The notes: generated from the sequence alone by a model not told the origin. A stretch of 64,000 nucleotides of DNA from Frankiales bacterium (GCA_016125335.1 WGLY01000006.1:126001-190000); one strand, 5' to 3'. Numbered from the stretch's first letter, positions 41,483 through 49,547 are shown. A program made the numbers and translations.

Positions 41483-42133
41483 GTGGACCTCGACACCCGC
41501 GCCCTCGCCGCGTTCCGCTCCAGCTGGGAGTACGCCGAGGCCTTCGTCCCCGAGGACCCGGTGCTGCTCAACGCCCGGGCCCGCGCGGAGGAGGTCGGCT
41601 GCGTCCCCGTGCACCCCGGCACCGGGGCGGCCCTGCGGCTGCTGGCCGCGGTCCTCGCGGCCCGCACCGTCGTCGAGATCGGCACGGGCACCGGCGTCTC
41701 GGGCGTCTGGCTGCTGCGCGGCATGGCACCCGACGGCGTGCTCACGTCCGTGGACATCGAGGCCGAGCACCAGCGCCACGCGCGCGAGGCCTTCGCCGCC
41801 GAGGGGGTCGCCGCCTCGCGCACCCGGCTCATCACCGGCCGCGCGCTCGAGGTGCTCCCCCGGCTGGCCGACGCCTCCTACGACCTCGTCGTCGTCGACG
41901 GCGCCAAGGACGAGTACCCGGACTACGTCCAGGAGGCGGCGCGCCTGCTGCGCCCCGGGGGCGTGCTCGCGGTCGACAACAGCCTCTGGCACGACCGGGT
42001 CGCCGACCCGGCCCAGCGCGACCCCGACACCATCGCCATCCGCAGCACCCTCGGCGACCTCCAGGAGGACGAGCGCTTCCTCGTCGCCCTGCTCCCGGTG
42101 GGCGACGGGCTGCTCACCGCCGTCCGGCGCTGA
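41483..42133 (+). CDS. SAM-dependent O-methyltransferase (Rv1220c-like)
   Basis: 216 residues. [16 protein letters not shown] motif [27 protein letters not shown] with the metal-binding Asp pair, and DNSLWHDRV are typical of the class I COMT/TrmR-like family. In mycobacteria the orthologue is next to sigE and may methylate catechol-like or tRNA substrates (TrmR-type 5-methoxyuridine is a possibility); unproven here. GTG start after TAGCCT (leaderless). A strong hairpin lies past its stop. Confidence 0.88.
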   Translation: MDLDTRALAAFRSSWEYAEAFVPEDPVLLNARARAEEVGCVPVHPGTGAALRLLAAVLAARTVVEIGTGTGVSGVWLLRGMAPDGVLTSVDIEAEHQRHAREAFAAEGVAASRTRLITGRALEVLPRLADASYDLVVVDGAKDEYPDYVQEAARLLRPGGVLAVDNSLWHDRVADPAQRDPDTIAIRSTLGDLQEDERFLVALLPVGDGLLTAVRR

Positions 42134-42158
42134 GGCGACCGCCCCCGGGGACGACGAC

Positions 42159-42186
42159 GGCCCCGCCCCCCGGAGGGGACGGGGCC
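42159..42186. terminator. Bidirectional terminator between O-methyltransferase and DUF3117 genes
   Basis: GGCCCCG-C-CCC ... GGG-A-CGGGGCC forms a 7-bp stem extended by 3 bp with one mismatch. It is 26 bp after the plus-strand stop and 47 bp before the end of the convergent DUF3117 frame. Confidence 0.6.
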
Positions 42187-42232
42187 GGACACGGGTCGGA
42201 CCCGGTGGTGCCGGAGGCTGCCTCGGGGCAGC

Positions 42233-42400
42233 TCAGCCGGCGACCGTGCTCAGCTGGGCACCGAGGTCGCGCGCCTCGTCGGGGGTGAGCTCGACGACGA
42301 GACGTCCGCCTCCCTCGAGCGGGACGCGCATGACGATGCCACGACCCTCCTTGGTGACCTCGAGCGGGCCATCGCCCGTCCGCGGCTTCATCGCGGCCAT
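42233..42400 (-). CDS. DUF3117 protein (Rv1211-like)
   Basis: 55 residues, below the length limit of simple ORF tracks. Translation reads MAAMKPRTGDGPLEVTKE, then GRGIVMRVPLEGGGRLVVE and LTPDEARDLGAQLSTVAG: the full DUF3117 family, one of the most conserved short proteins in Actinobacteria, function unknown. AAGGGG precedes the ATG. Position next to tag and the sigE block matches mycobacteria. It is read away from tag? No: both are on the minus strand, with tag starting 192 bp downstream. Confidence 0.9.
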   Translation of the reverse strand: MAAMKPRTGDGPLEVTKEGRGIVMRVPLEGGGRLVVELTPDEARDLGAQLSTVAG

Positions 42401-42578
42401 CCAGCACCCCTTTTCGCGTCGACGCGCCGCCCGGAGGTCAGGCAGCGCGATGTCGTGCCGCCATTATCCCTGATCGTCCGGACCCCGTGCACAGCCCCGC
42501 GCGGGCGGCCGGCGTCTCGCCTGCGTCCCGACCTGGTCACGGGCCGGTCGCGAGGGCGGCCCGGCGGCCCCGCCGGGG

Positions 42579-43178
42579 TCAGCCGACGACGACCTCGCAC
42601 GCGGCCAGGTGGTCGTCGAGGAGGCCCATGGCCTGCATCGCCGCGTGCATCGTCGTGGGCCCGACGAAGACGAACCCGCGGCGCTTGAGCTCGCGCGAGA
42701 GGGCGGTGGACTCGGGGGTGGTGGCCACGACGTCGGCCCCGCGGCGGGGGCGCGGGCGCCCGGGCGGCGGGGCGAACGACCAGACCAGCCGGTCCAGCGC
42801 GCCCTCCCCCTCGGCCTCGAGCAGATCGGCGGCGGCCCGGGCGTTGCGGATCGTGGCGTCGACCTTGGCCCGGTTGCGCACGATGCCGGCGTCGGCGAGC
42901 AGCCGCTCGCGCTCGGCCTCGCCGTAGGCGGCCACCACAGGGATCCGGAAGCGGTCGAAGGCGGCACGGAAGGCCTCGCGCTTGCGCAGGATGGTGATCC
43001 AGGCCAGCCCGGACTGGAACGCCTCGAGGGTGATCCGCTCGAACACGGCCTCGTCGCCGTGGACCGGGCGGCCCCACTCGGTGTCGTGGTAGGCGCGGTA
43101 CTCCGCGGTGCTCGCGCCCCAGGCGCACCGGCGCACGCCGTCCTCGCCGAGCACGGTCCCGTCAGAGGGGTCCGCCAC
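42579..43178 (-). CDS. tag: DNA-3-methyladenine glycosylase I
   Basis: 199 residues. RRCAWG near 18, the WGRPVHGDEAVFERITLEAFQSGLAWITILRKREAFRAAF core (helix-hairpin-helix-like glycosylase fold), and the C-terminal zinc-binding FVGPTTMHAAMQAMGLLDDHLAAC region are those of Tag. It removes 3-methyladenine from alkylated DNA. GTG start; the DivIVA-domain gene ends 7 bp upstream on the same strand, as Rv1209-Rv1210. 178 bp without a gene separate it from DUF3117. Confidence 0.92.
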   Translation of the reverse strand: MADPSDGTVLGEDGVRRCAWGASTAEYRAYHDTEWGRPVHGDEAVFERITLEAFQSGLAWITILRKREAFRAAFDRFRIPVVAAYGEAERERLLADAGIVRNRAKVDATIRNARAAADLLEAEGEGALDRLVWSFAPPPGRPRPRRGADVVATTPESTALSRELKRRGFVFVGPTTMHAAMQAMGLLDDHLAACEVVVG

Positions 43179-43185
43179 GGGTGCC

Positions 43186-43557
43186 TCAGCCGGCCGGGGC
43201 GGCCGGCGGTTCCCCCGGCGGCGGCGCGGCGGGGTCGGCCGGCGGGGTCGTGCCCAGCGGACGCGGCACGCCCTGGCCGCGCAGGCGGCCCTCGAGCTCG
43301 GCGATGCGCGCGTCGCGCTCGGAGACCTCGACGGCGAGCCGGTCGAGGACGTCGTCCACCTCGTCCATGCGGTAGCCGCGCAGGCCCACGGCGAAGCGCA
43401 CGGCGTCGACGTCGGAGCGCTCGAGCATCCGGTCGTCCGGCAGGGCCAGCGGGGGGCGGTCCGGCTCGACGTCGGGCAGCTCGCCGAGGCGGCCGACGGC
43501 GAGCAGCGCGACGACGGCGATGAGGACGATGCCGGCGACCACGTACACGAACGCCAT
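43186..43557 (-). CDS. DivIVA-domain membrane protein (Rv1209-like)
   Basis: 123 residues. One membrane helix at 3-22 (VYVVAGIVLIAVVALLAVG), then a short DivIVA-type motif (SDVDAVRFAVGLRGYRMDEVDDVLDRLAVEV) and a coiled-coil stretch (SERDARIAELEGRL), then a Pro/Ala tail. DivIVA-domain proteins find curved membrane or septa; the short version here probably has a local organising role, unknown. GAGGAGG precedes the ATG. Immediately upstream of tag. Confidence 0.85.
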   Translation of the reverse strand: MAFVYVVAGIVLIAVVALLAVGRLGELPDVEPDRPPLALPDDRMLERSDVDAVRFAVGLRGYRMDEVDDVLDRLAVEVSERDARIAELEGRLRGQGVPRPLGTTPPADPAAPPPGEPPAAPAG

Positions 43558-43708
43558 GGCCGTGCTCCTCCTCGTGGTGCGCCCATGGGGGCTGCCGGTG
43601 CGCGCCGGACGGCGTCCGGGGCGGCCCGCGGGGCGGGCCGGGGTCGAGCATGCCACGCTGTCGGGGCGTCGGGGCGCCGGCCCCGCCGGGACGGGACGGG
43701 AGGACGGC

Positions 43709-44572
43709 GTGCCCCTGCGCCTGGGTCGCCACGTGGTCGACGACGACGAGACCGTGGTGATGGCGATCGTCAACCGCACCCCGGACTCGTTCTACGACAA
43801 GGGCGCCACCTACGCCGAGGGCGCGGCGCTGGAGGCCGTGGCCCGTGCCGTGGAGGAGGGCGCCGGCATCGTCGACGTCGGCGGGGTCAAGGCCGGCCCG
43901 GGGGCGGAGGTCGACGCCGCCGAGGAGATCCGGCGCACGGCGTCGTTCGTCGCCGCGGTCCGCGCGCGCCACGACGTGGTGGTGAGCGTCGACACCTGGC
44001 GCGCCGAGGTGGGGCGGGCCGCGTGCCTCGAGGGGGCGGAGCTGCTCAACGACGCCTGGGGCGGGCACGACCCGCGGCTCGCGGAGGTGGCCGCGGAGTT
44101 CGGCGTCGGCCTGGTGTGCACCCACACCGGCGGGGCGGCGCCGCGCACCCGCCCGCACCGCGTGGCCTACGACGACGTCATGGCCGACGTCGTCGCCCGC
44201 ACCACCGCGGAGGCGGAGCGGGCCGTGGCGCTCGGCGTACCGCGGGAGTCGGTGCTGGTCGACCCGGGGCACGACTTCGGCAAGTCGACGCGGCACTCGC
44301 TGGAGGCCACCCGCCGGCTGCCGGAGCTGGTCGCCACCGGCTGGCCCGTGCTGGTGTCGTTGAGCCGCAAGGACTTCGTGGGCGAGGCCCTCGACATCGC
44401 CGCCCCCGCGGACCGTCTGGTGGGCACGCTGGCCGCGACGTCGGTGTCGGCCTGGCTCGGTGCGCGCGTGTTCCGCGCGCACGACGTCGCCGCCACCCGG
44501 CAGACGCTCGACATGGTGGCCTCGATCGCCGGCACGCGACCGCCCGCCGTCGCCCGCCGCGGCCTCGCCTGA
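43709..44572 (+). CDS. folP2: FolP2-type dihydropteroate synthase homologue
   Basis: 287 residues, TIM barrel of the DHPS family: MAIVNRTPDSFYDKG (19-32) and SLSRKDFVGEALD late are conserved, but the pteridine/substrate signature DVGGESTRPG of true DHPS reads DVGGVKAGPG (56-65). This change is typical of the actinobacterial second copy, FolP2 (Rv1207), which is not a folate enzyme. Its activity is unknown. GTG start with GGGAGGA upstream. A 59-bp palindromic element begins 5 bp after the stop. Confidence 0.85.
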   Translation: MPLRLGRHVVDDDETVVMAIVNRTPDSFYDKGATYAEGAALEAVARAVEEGAGIVDVGGVKAGPGAEVDAAEEIRRTASFVAAVRARHDVVVSVDTWRAEVGRAACLEGAELLNDAWGGHDPRLAEVAAEFGVGLVCTHTGGAAPRTRPHRVAYDDVMADVVARTTAEAERAVALGVPRESVLVDPGHDFGKSTRHSLEATRRLPELVATGWPVLVSLSRKDFVGEALDIAAPADRLVGTLAATSVSAWLGARVFRAHDVAATRQTLDMVASIAGTRPPAVARRGLA

Positions 44573-44577
44573 CCACG

Positions 44578-44636
44578 ACGTCACTGGTGAGACGGTCGCT
44601 TCCGGGGCCGGGAGACGACCGTTTCACCAGTGACAT
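44578..44636 (-). repeat. 59-bp nested palindrome, copy 2 (inverted)
   Basis: Reverse complement of the element at 14846-14904, differing at 5 of 59 positions (9, 28, 45, 46 and 58 counted from the copy-1 end). Stem of 21 bp with two mismatches closes a GC-rich loop; the arms carry TCACTGGTGA / TCACCAGTGA. It lies 5 bp after the folP2 stop. The flanks of the two copies do not match, so there is no obvious target-site duplication. Confidence 0.85.
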
Positions 44637-44743
44637 CGGTCCTTACGTGACCCGAACGTCGGGGAGACGCCGGCCGCACCCGCGGGGCGCACGGTCGTCG
44701 TGAGCGAGGGAGAGCGTCCCTCACCGCACGGCAGGAGCACCCG

Positions 44744-45442
44744 ATGAGCACGCCCTTCCCCGGTCCGTCCGAGCCCGCGCCGTCCCCCTCCAGCCCCTCC
44801 CGCGGGGAGCCCGGGCACCTCGGGAGCCCCGGGGCGCACGACGCCCCGCGCGCCGGGCGAGCCCGGCGCGTCGCCGGGGCGGCCGCGTGGGTCGTCACCG
44901 GCGCCGTGGCCGCCTCCGCGCTCACCGGCGTGGCGGTCGCGGGCACGAGGACGCCGGCCGCCTCCTCCACCGGCGGCGCCGCCACGACGGTGTCGGACCT
45001 CGTCCCGGCGGCCGACGCGTCGGCCGCGGGGGCGGCGCGTCGCGGGCCGCGCGCGCGGCTGATCCGCTCGCTGCTGCACGGCGAGGTCACCGTCGCGCGG
45101 CCCTCCGGCCCGGTGGACATCGCGCTCCAGCGCGGCACCGTGACGGCGGCGTCCGCGTCGTCGGTCACGCTGCGCAGCTCGGACGGGTTCACCGCGACGT
45201 ACACGATCGGCCCGGACACCGTCGTGCGCCGCGACCGGGCCACGGTCGACGGTGCGGCCCTCCAGCCCGGCGACGTCGCCTTCGTGCGCGCCACGGGCAC
45301 GACGGCCGACGCCGTGCGCGCGCTGTCGCCCGACGCCGCGTCGCGGCTGCGCGACCGGCGCGCCGCCGGCGGCGGGGCCGGCGCAGCGGGCGGCGGCACG
45401 GGACCGGCCACGGGCGCTGCGCCGACCTCGCCGGCGGCCTGA
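44744..45442 (+). CDS. Membrane-anchored DUF5666-like protein
   Basis: 232 residues. Cytoplasmic Pro/Ser-rich stretch, a membrane helix near 42-66 (VAGAAAWVVTGAVAASALTGVAVAG), then after a linker an OB-like beta domain at about 120-195 (GTVTAASASSVTLRSSDGFT, TIGPDTVVRRD, LQPGDVAFVRATG) as in DUF5666 proteins. The tail is Gly/Ala-rich. Function unknown. GGAG lies before the ATG; a GAGGGA-GAGCG-TCCCTC hairpin (44706-44722) sits in the leader. Starts the transcript that includes the small membrane protein. Confidence 0.65.
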   Translation: MSTPFPGPSEPAPSPSSPSRGEPGHLGSPGAHDAPRAGRARRVAGAAAWVVTGAVAASALTGVAVAGTRTPAASSTGGAATTVSDLVPAADASAAGAARRGPRARLIRSLLHGEVTVARPSGPVDIALQRGTVTAASASSVTLRSSDGFTATYTIGPDTVVRRDRATVDGAALQPGDVAFVRATGTTADAVRALSPDAASRLRDRRAAGGGAGAAGGGTGPATGAAPTSPAA

Positions 45443-45443
45443 C

Positions 45444-45644
45444 ATGGCGCTGCGGGCGCCCGCGACGGCCGGCGGGGCCGCGCCGCCCGCGGGCGGCCGG
45501 GCCGGGCGGCTGCGCCGGGCGCTGGGTCGCGAGACGCGGATCGGCGCCTACGCCTACCCCCTGCGGGCGATGGCGCTCGCCGGGGGGCTCGGCGTCGTGG
45601 CCGCCCTGGGCCTGACCGCGCTGCTGCTGCGCGCGCTGGGGTGA
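45444..45644 (+). CDS. Small membrane protein
   Basis: 66 residues, one base after the previous stop (TGA-C-ATG), so probably co-translated. One hydrophobic helix at the C terminus (ALAGGLGVVAALGLTALLLRALG) after an arginine-rich, Ala/Gly-rich N-terminal half. No family was recognised. Coding is supported by codon bias and tight spacing; it could be a partner of the DUF5666-like protein. Confidence 0.55.
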   Translation: MALRAPATAGGAAPPAGGRAGRLRRALGRETRIGAYAYPLRAMALAGGLGVVAALGLTALLLRALG

Positions 45645-45663
45645 GGACGGCAGACTCGGCCGC

Positions 45664-46137
45664 GTGATCCCCTCACTCGGGAGCAAGGGCCAGGGCTGGG
45701 TGGCGCTGCAGGGCGTCCTGCTCGTGGCGATCCTCGTGGTCGGCCTGCTCGACCGCGGCGGCTGGCCGGACGCCGTGCGCACCGCGCTGCTGGTGGTCGG
45801 CATCGCCCTGAAGGCCGCCGGGGTCGCGGTGTTCACCGCGGCGATCGTGGGCCTCGGCTCCGCGCTGACCGCCAACCCGGCGCCGCTGCGGGACGCGAGC
45901 CTGCGCAGCGGGGGCGTCTACGGGGTCGTGCGGCACCCCATCTACAGCGGGCTGATCCTGGCCTCCACCGGGTTCGCCCTCGCGACCGGGCCGTGGGCGC
46001 TGGTGCCCGTCGCGCTGCTCGCCGTCGAGCTCGACCTCAAGCGGCGGGTGGAGGAGCGGTGGCTGCTCGAGGCGTACCCGGAGTACGCCGACTACCGGCG
46101 CCGGGTCGGCGCCGCGCTGGTGCCCGGGATCTGGTGA
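45664..46137 (+). CDS. Isoprenylcysteine carboxyl methyltransferase-family membrane protein
   Basis: 157 residues, about four membrane segments and the ICMT/PEMT SAM-binding end (GGVYGVVRHPIYSGLILA and ERWLLEAYPEYADYRRRV). In bacteria this family methylates lipids, steroid-like molecules or small volatile compounds; the substrate here is unknown. CAGACT (45651-45656) lies 7 nt before the GTG start, so it has its own leaderless promoter 19 bp after the small gene. It converges with the LOG pair, with 13 bp between the stop codons. Confidence 0.85.
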   Translation: MIPSLGSKGQGWVALQGVLLVAILVVGLLDRGGWPDAVRTALLVVGIALKAAGVAVFTAAIVGLGSALTANPAPLRDASLRSGGVYGVVRHPIYSGLILASTGFALATGPWALVPVALLAVELDLKRRVEERWLLEAYPEYADYRRRVGAALVPGIW

Positions 46138-46150
46138 CCCGCGGGCCCGG

Positions 46151-46756
46151 TCACGGCTCGGCCTCGAGCCACTCCGCCGCGGTCGGCTCGGTCGGGACGA
46201 CCTGACCCATCTCCGCCCAGCCGCGCTCGATGGCGGCGACGGCGTCCTCCACGGTGGAGGTCCACACGGGGAGCGCGGCCGCCGTGTCGCGCACGAAGCC
46301 GGCCTCGACCAGCCCGCTCACGAGCAGGGCCAGCGGCTGGAGGTCGCCCCACGGGTCGAGGACCACGATCGGCTTGTCGTGCATGCGCAGCGAGCGCGCG
46401 ACCCAGATCTCGAGCAGCTCCTCGAGCGTGCCGATGCCGCCGGGCAGGGTGAGGAAGGCGTCGCTGCGGCGGTCCATCTCCCCCTTGCGCTCGCGCATGT
46501 CGTCGGTGACCACCAGCTCGTCGGCGCCGTGGTCGGCCACCTCGAGCTCGACCAGCGCCCGCGGGATGACGCCGACGGTCCGCGAGCCGCCGGCCCGCGC
46601 CGCACGGGCGAGGGCGCCCATCGAGCTGACCGACCCGCCGCCGCTCACGAGGGTCCAGCCACGACGGGCGATGGCGAAGCCCACCTCGCCCGCGAGCACG
46701 GAGTACCGCTCGTCGATGCTCTCGCTGGACGCGCAGAACACGGTGACCGTGGGCAC
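46151..46756 (-). CDS. LOG family protein (cytokinin riboside 5'-monophosphate phosphoribohydrolase-like)
   Basis: 201 residues. Conserved SGGGSVSSMGA-type loop, ERKGEMDRRSDAFLTLPGGIGTLEELLE with the PGGxGTxxE catalytic motif. It would release the base from nucleoside 5'-monophosphates; in Mycobacterium (Rv1205) the product is cytokinin-like. Length and fold are standard. GTG start directly abuts the stop codon of the second, longer LOG gene upstream (TGAGTG), so the two are co-expressed. Confidence 0.88.
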   Translation of the reverse strand: MPTVTVFCASSESIDERYSVLAGEVGFAIARRGWTLVSGGGSVSSMGALARAARAGGSRTVGVIPRALVELEVADHGADELVVTDDMRERKGEMDRRSDAFLTLPGGIGTLEELLEIWVARSLRMHDKPIVVLDPWGDLQPLALLVSGLVEAGFVRDTAAALPVWTSTVEDAVAAIERGWAEMGQVVPTEPTAAEWLEAEP

Positions 46757-47590
46757 TCAGACCTCCACCGGGGGGTACCAGCCGGCGGGGGCCCCGCCGC
46801 CGTTGTGGCCGCGGATGCCGGCGTCCACGATGGCCACCGCCTCCTCGAGGTCGTCGACGACGTGGAGCAGCTCGAGGTCCCGCGGGGAGATCTTGCCCTC
46901 GGCCAGGACGTGGTCGCGCAGCCAGTCGACGAGCCCGCCCCAGTAGTCCGAGCCGAACAGCACGACGGGGAACGAGGTGACCTTGCCGGTCTGCACCAGG
47001 GTGAGCGCCTCGAACAGCTCGTCGAAGGTGCCGAAACCGCCGGGGAAGACGACGAACGCCTGGGCGTACTTCACGAACATCGTCTTGCGCGCGAAGAAGT
47101 AGCGGAAGTGGATGCCGATGTCGACCCACTGGTTCATGCCCTGCTCGAAGGGGAGCTCGATGCCGAGGCCCACCGAGGTGCCGCCCGCCTCGCAGGCCCC
47201 CTTGTTCGCGGCCTCCATGATCCCGGGGCCGCCGCCGGTGATGACGGCGTACCCGCGGCCGGCGAGCAGGGACGCGAGTCGCTCCGCGTTCTCGTAGTCC
47301 GGCGTCCCGGGGCTCGTGCGCGCGGAGCCGAAGATGCTCACGGCGTGGCCGAGGCCGGCGAGGGCGCCGAACCCCTCGACGAACTCCGCCTGGATGCGCA
47401 GCACCCGCCACGGGTCCGTGTGCACCCAGTCGCTGGGCCCGCGGGTGTCGAGCAGTCGCTGGTCGGTGGTGCTGGCCGTGACCTGCGAGCGGCGCAGCGT
47501 GACCGGGCCCTTGGTGCGCTCGGCGGGGGCCGTCCGGGCGGGCTGCTCGGGCTGGCCGGCTGCGGCGGGGGCGTCGTCGTCCGGGGTCAC
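46757..47590 (-). CDS. LOG family protein, TIGR00730 type
   Basis: 277 residues. AVSIFGSARTSPGTPDY, VITGGGPGIMEAANKGA and VVFPGGFGTFDELFEAL are the LOG/TIGR00730 hallmarks, with the E of the PGGxGT(x)xE motif. It begins with an N extension rich in Pro/Ala. The frame reaches back to 47716, but GTG 47590 is chosen because on the minus strand TAGCGT (47598-47603) stands 7 nt before it. Same reaction class as its smaller neighbour. Tandem LOG genes are seen in several Actinobacteria, possibly for different nucleotides. Confidence 0.85.
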   Translation of the reverse strand: MTPDDDAPAAAGQPEQPARTAPAERTKGPVTLRRSQVTASTTDQRLLDTRGPSDWVHTDPWRVLRIQAEFVEGFGALAGLGHAVSIFGSARTSPGTPDYENAERLASLLAGRGYAVITGGGPGIMEAANKGACEAGGTSVGLGIELPFEQGMNQWVDIGIHFRYFFARKTMFVKYAQAFVVFPGGFGTFDELFEALTLVQTGKVTSFPVVLFGSDYWGGLVDWLRDHVLAEGKISPRDLELLHVVDDLEEAVAIVDAGIRGHNGGGAPAGWYPPVEV

Positions 47591-47710
47591 GGGCACGACG
47601 CTAACGCGCCCCGCGGCGGCGCGGGCGACCTCGCCACGCGCTGCGGGGATCTCCCCGGGATCTGCCAGCGGAGGGCCCGGGGCCTCCGCTTGCGGACTCG
47701 GTAGTTCCAT

Positions 47711-47740
47711 GTTCAACTACTCTTAGATCGTTGAACGATC
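47711..47740. promoter_or_regulatory. Operator-like inverted repeats in the wrbA promoter
   Basis: GTTCAAC (47711-47717) and GTTGAAC (47730-47736) are inverted arms 12 nt apart; GATCGTT-G-AACGATC (47726-47740) is a second perfect inverted repeat over the right arm. TTG-N6-CAA spacing within the latter suits a MarR-type redox regulator. The region is A/T rich, unlike its surroundings, and lies 34-63 bp before the GTG start. It could repress or redox-control wrbA, or the LOG gene transcribed the other way. Confidence 0.55.
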
Positions 47741-47773
47741 AACCACAGTCCTCGCCGTACCGAAGGAGTCCCC

Positions 47774-48391
47774 GTGACCGACGCCGTCAAGGTCGCCGTC
47801 ATCTACTACAGCGCCACCGGGTCCGTGCACACCATGGCCGCCCGCGCCGCCCAGGCCGCCGAGAAGGCCGGCGCCGAGGTGCGCCTCGTGCGCGTCGCCG
47901 AGCTCGCCCCCGCCGAGGCGATCGCCTCCAACGAGGCCTGGGCCGCCCACTCCGCCGCCACCGCCGACGTCCCGGTGGCCACCCCGGCCGACATCGAGTG
48001 GGCCGACGTCGTGCTGTTCGGCACCCCCACGCGCTACGGCAACGTGGCCGCGCAGCTCAAGCAGTACCTCGACACCCTCGGGCCCCTGTGGGCGCAGGGC
48101 AAGCTCGCCGACAAGGTCTACGCCGCCTTCACCTCGACCGGGACCAAGCGCGGCGGCCAGGAGACCACGCTGCTGGCGCTCTACAACTCCGTCTACCACT
48201 TCGGCGGCATCATCGTGCCGCCGGGCTACACCGACCCGGCCGTGAAGTTCAACGACGGCAACCCCTACGGCGTCTCGCACGTGTCGTTCAACGGCGCCAA
48301 CCCGCCCGCCGACGAGGAGTTCGCCGCGCTCGACCACCTCGCCCAGCGCGCCGTCGGCGTCGCCGCCCGCCTGCGCCGCGGCGCGGCCTGA
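47774..48391 (+). CDS. wrbA: NAD(P)H:quinone oxidoreductase, WrbA type
   Basis: 205 residues, flavodoxin fold. FMN-phosphate loop YYSATGSVHTMA near 9-20, then the WrbA-type segments FGTPTRYGNVAAQLKQYLDT and FGGIIVPPGYTDP, and the C-terminal DHLAQRA helix. It uses FMN to reduce quinones by two electrons and limits redox cycling. GAAGGAG precedes the GTG at a good distance. A strong hairpin follows the stop (48444-48477), so it is monocistronic. Upstream inverted repeats suggest redox regulation. Confidence 0.9.
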   Translation: MTDAVKVAVIYYSATGSVHTMAARAAQAAEKAGAEVRLVRVAELAPAEAIASNEAWAAHSAATADVPVATPADIEWADVVLFGTPTRYGNVAAQLKQYLDTLGPLWAQGKLADKVYAAFTSTGTKRGGQETTLLALYNSVYHFGGIIVPPGYTDPAVKFNDGNPYGVSHVSFNGANPPADEEFAALDHLAQRAVGVAARLRRGAA

Positions 48392-48443
48392 TCCCTGCGG
48401 CGCCCCCCGGACCTGGTCCGGTCGGGCCCGCCGCCGCCCGTCC

Positions 48444-48477
48444 GTCGGGGCGTCCCGGTCCTCCGGGGCGCCCCGAC
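48444..48477 (+). terminator. Terminator hairpin of wrbA
   Basis: GTCGGGGCG (48444-48452) and CGCCCCGAC (48469-48477) pair perfectly over 9 bp; inner bases CCCGG / CCGGG can lengthen the stem. It lies about 50 bp after the stop and 36 bp before the TAGCGT box of the next gene. No T tract. Confidence 0.65.
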
Positions 48478-48525
48478 GTCGTCGAGGGGCTGCGCGGCCG
48501 CGCCGCGCGGGCCTAGCGTCGGCAC

Positions 48526-49479
48526 GTGCAGGAGCCGCCGGCGGACCTCGACCTCGTCCTCCTGCACGACGTCCTGCACGAGCGCTGGCGGTTCTCGCTG
48601 CGCACGTTGGAGCACCGGCCGGTGGGGTTCGGGAGCCACCACTGGCTCGCCGTGGAGCACTCGGGGCGCGCACTGTTCCTCACCGTCGACGACCTCGACG
48701 CCAAGCCGATGCTCGGCCGCGGGCGGGACGAGGCCTTCGCCGGGCTGCGCCGGGCCCTGCGGGTGGCCGTGGACCTGCGCCACGGGGGCCTGCGCGCCGT
48801 GGTGGCCCCGGTGCCGACCGGCGACGGCGAGCCCCTGGCCCGGCTCGAGGACCGCTTCGCGCTCACCGTGCACGACGTCGTCGAGGGCAGGCCCGGGCGG
48901 TGGGGCGACGAGCGCACGCCCGTCGAGCGCCAGGCGCTCGTCGACGTGCTCGCCGACCTGCACCGCGCCCGCCCGGCGACGCTGCCGACCACCGCGGCGC
49001 CGGTGCCCGGGGGCGACGCGCTCGACCTCGCGCTCGCCGACCTCGACCGGCCCTGGACCGGCGGCCCGTGGAGCGAGCCCGCGCGCGAGTGGGCGCGCGC
49101 GCACGAGCACGCGCTCCGCGCGACGCTCGACCGGGTGCGGGAGGCGGCGGCCGGCGACGCGGGCCGGCTCGTGGTGACGCACGGCGAGCCCCACCCCGGC
49201 AACGTGATCACCACCGACGCAGGGCCCGTCCTGGTCGACTGGGACACCGTCGCGCTGGCCGCACCCGAGCGCGACCTCTGGTGGTTCGCCGACGACGACA
49301 TCGCGCACTACGAGCGGCGCTCGGGCGTCGCCGTGGACCGTGCCGCCCTCGCCCGGTTCGCCAGCGTGTGGGACCTCGCCGACGTCGCCTCCTTCGTCGA
49401 CGGGTTCCGCCACCCCCACCACGACACGGCCGACACCCGGCAGGCGTGGCGCGGCCTGGAGGCGACGCCGCTGGGGTGA
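48526..49479 (+). CDS. Phosphotransferase (APH/homoserine-kinase-fold) family protein
   Basis: 317 residues. Kinase-like lobe with LFLTVDDLD near 51-59, then Brenner-like VTHGEPHPGNVI and the metal loop VDWDTVALAAPERDLWWF. The family phosphorylates small alcohols; substrate unknown, and no resistance or homoserine pathway context is present. TAGCGT (48514-48519) is 6 nt before the GTG, so leaderless. It is likely monocistronic; the following hydrolase gene has a TACAGT box at 49519-49524. Confidence 0.8.
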   Translation: MQEPPADLDLVLLHDVLHERWRFSLRTLEHRPVGFGSHHWLAVEHSGRALFLTVDDLDAKPMLGRGRDEAFAGLRRALRVAVDLRHGGLRAVVAPVPTGDGEPLARLEDRFALTVHDVVEGRPGRWGDERTPVERQALVDVLADLHRARPATLPTTAAPVPGGDALDLALADLDRPWTGGPWSEPAREWARAHEHALRATLDRVREAAAGDAGRLVVTHGEPHPGNVITTDAGPVLVDWDTVALAAPERDLWWFADDDIAHYERRSGVAVDRAALARFASVWDLADVASFVDGFRHPHHDTADTRQAWRGLEATPLG

Positions 49480-49547
49480 CGGCGTCGTCGTCCTCGGGCG
49501 GGCACCTGCCCGCCGCCCTACAGTGGACCGACCGGCGAGGGGGAGCT

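Noticed and set aside
43709-44572. Functional dihydropteroate synthase (sulfonamide target)
   Set aside because: The STRPG substrate signature is absent; it fits the FolP2 paralogue.
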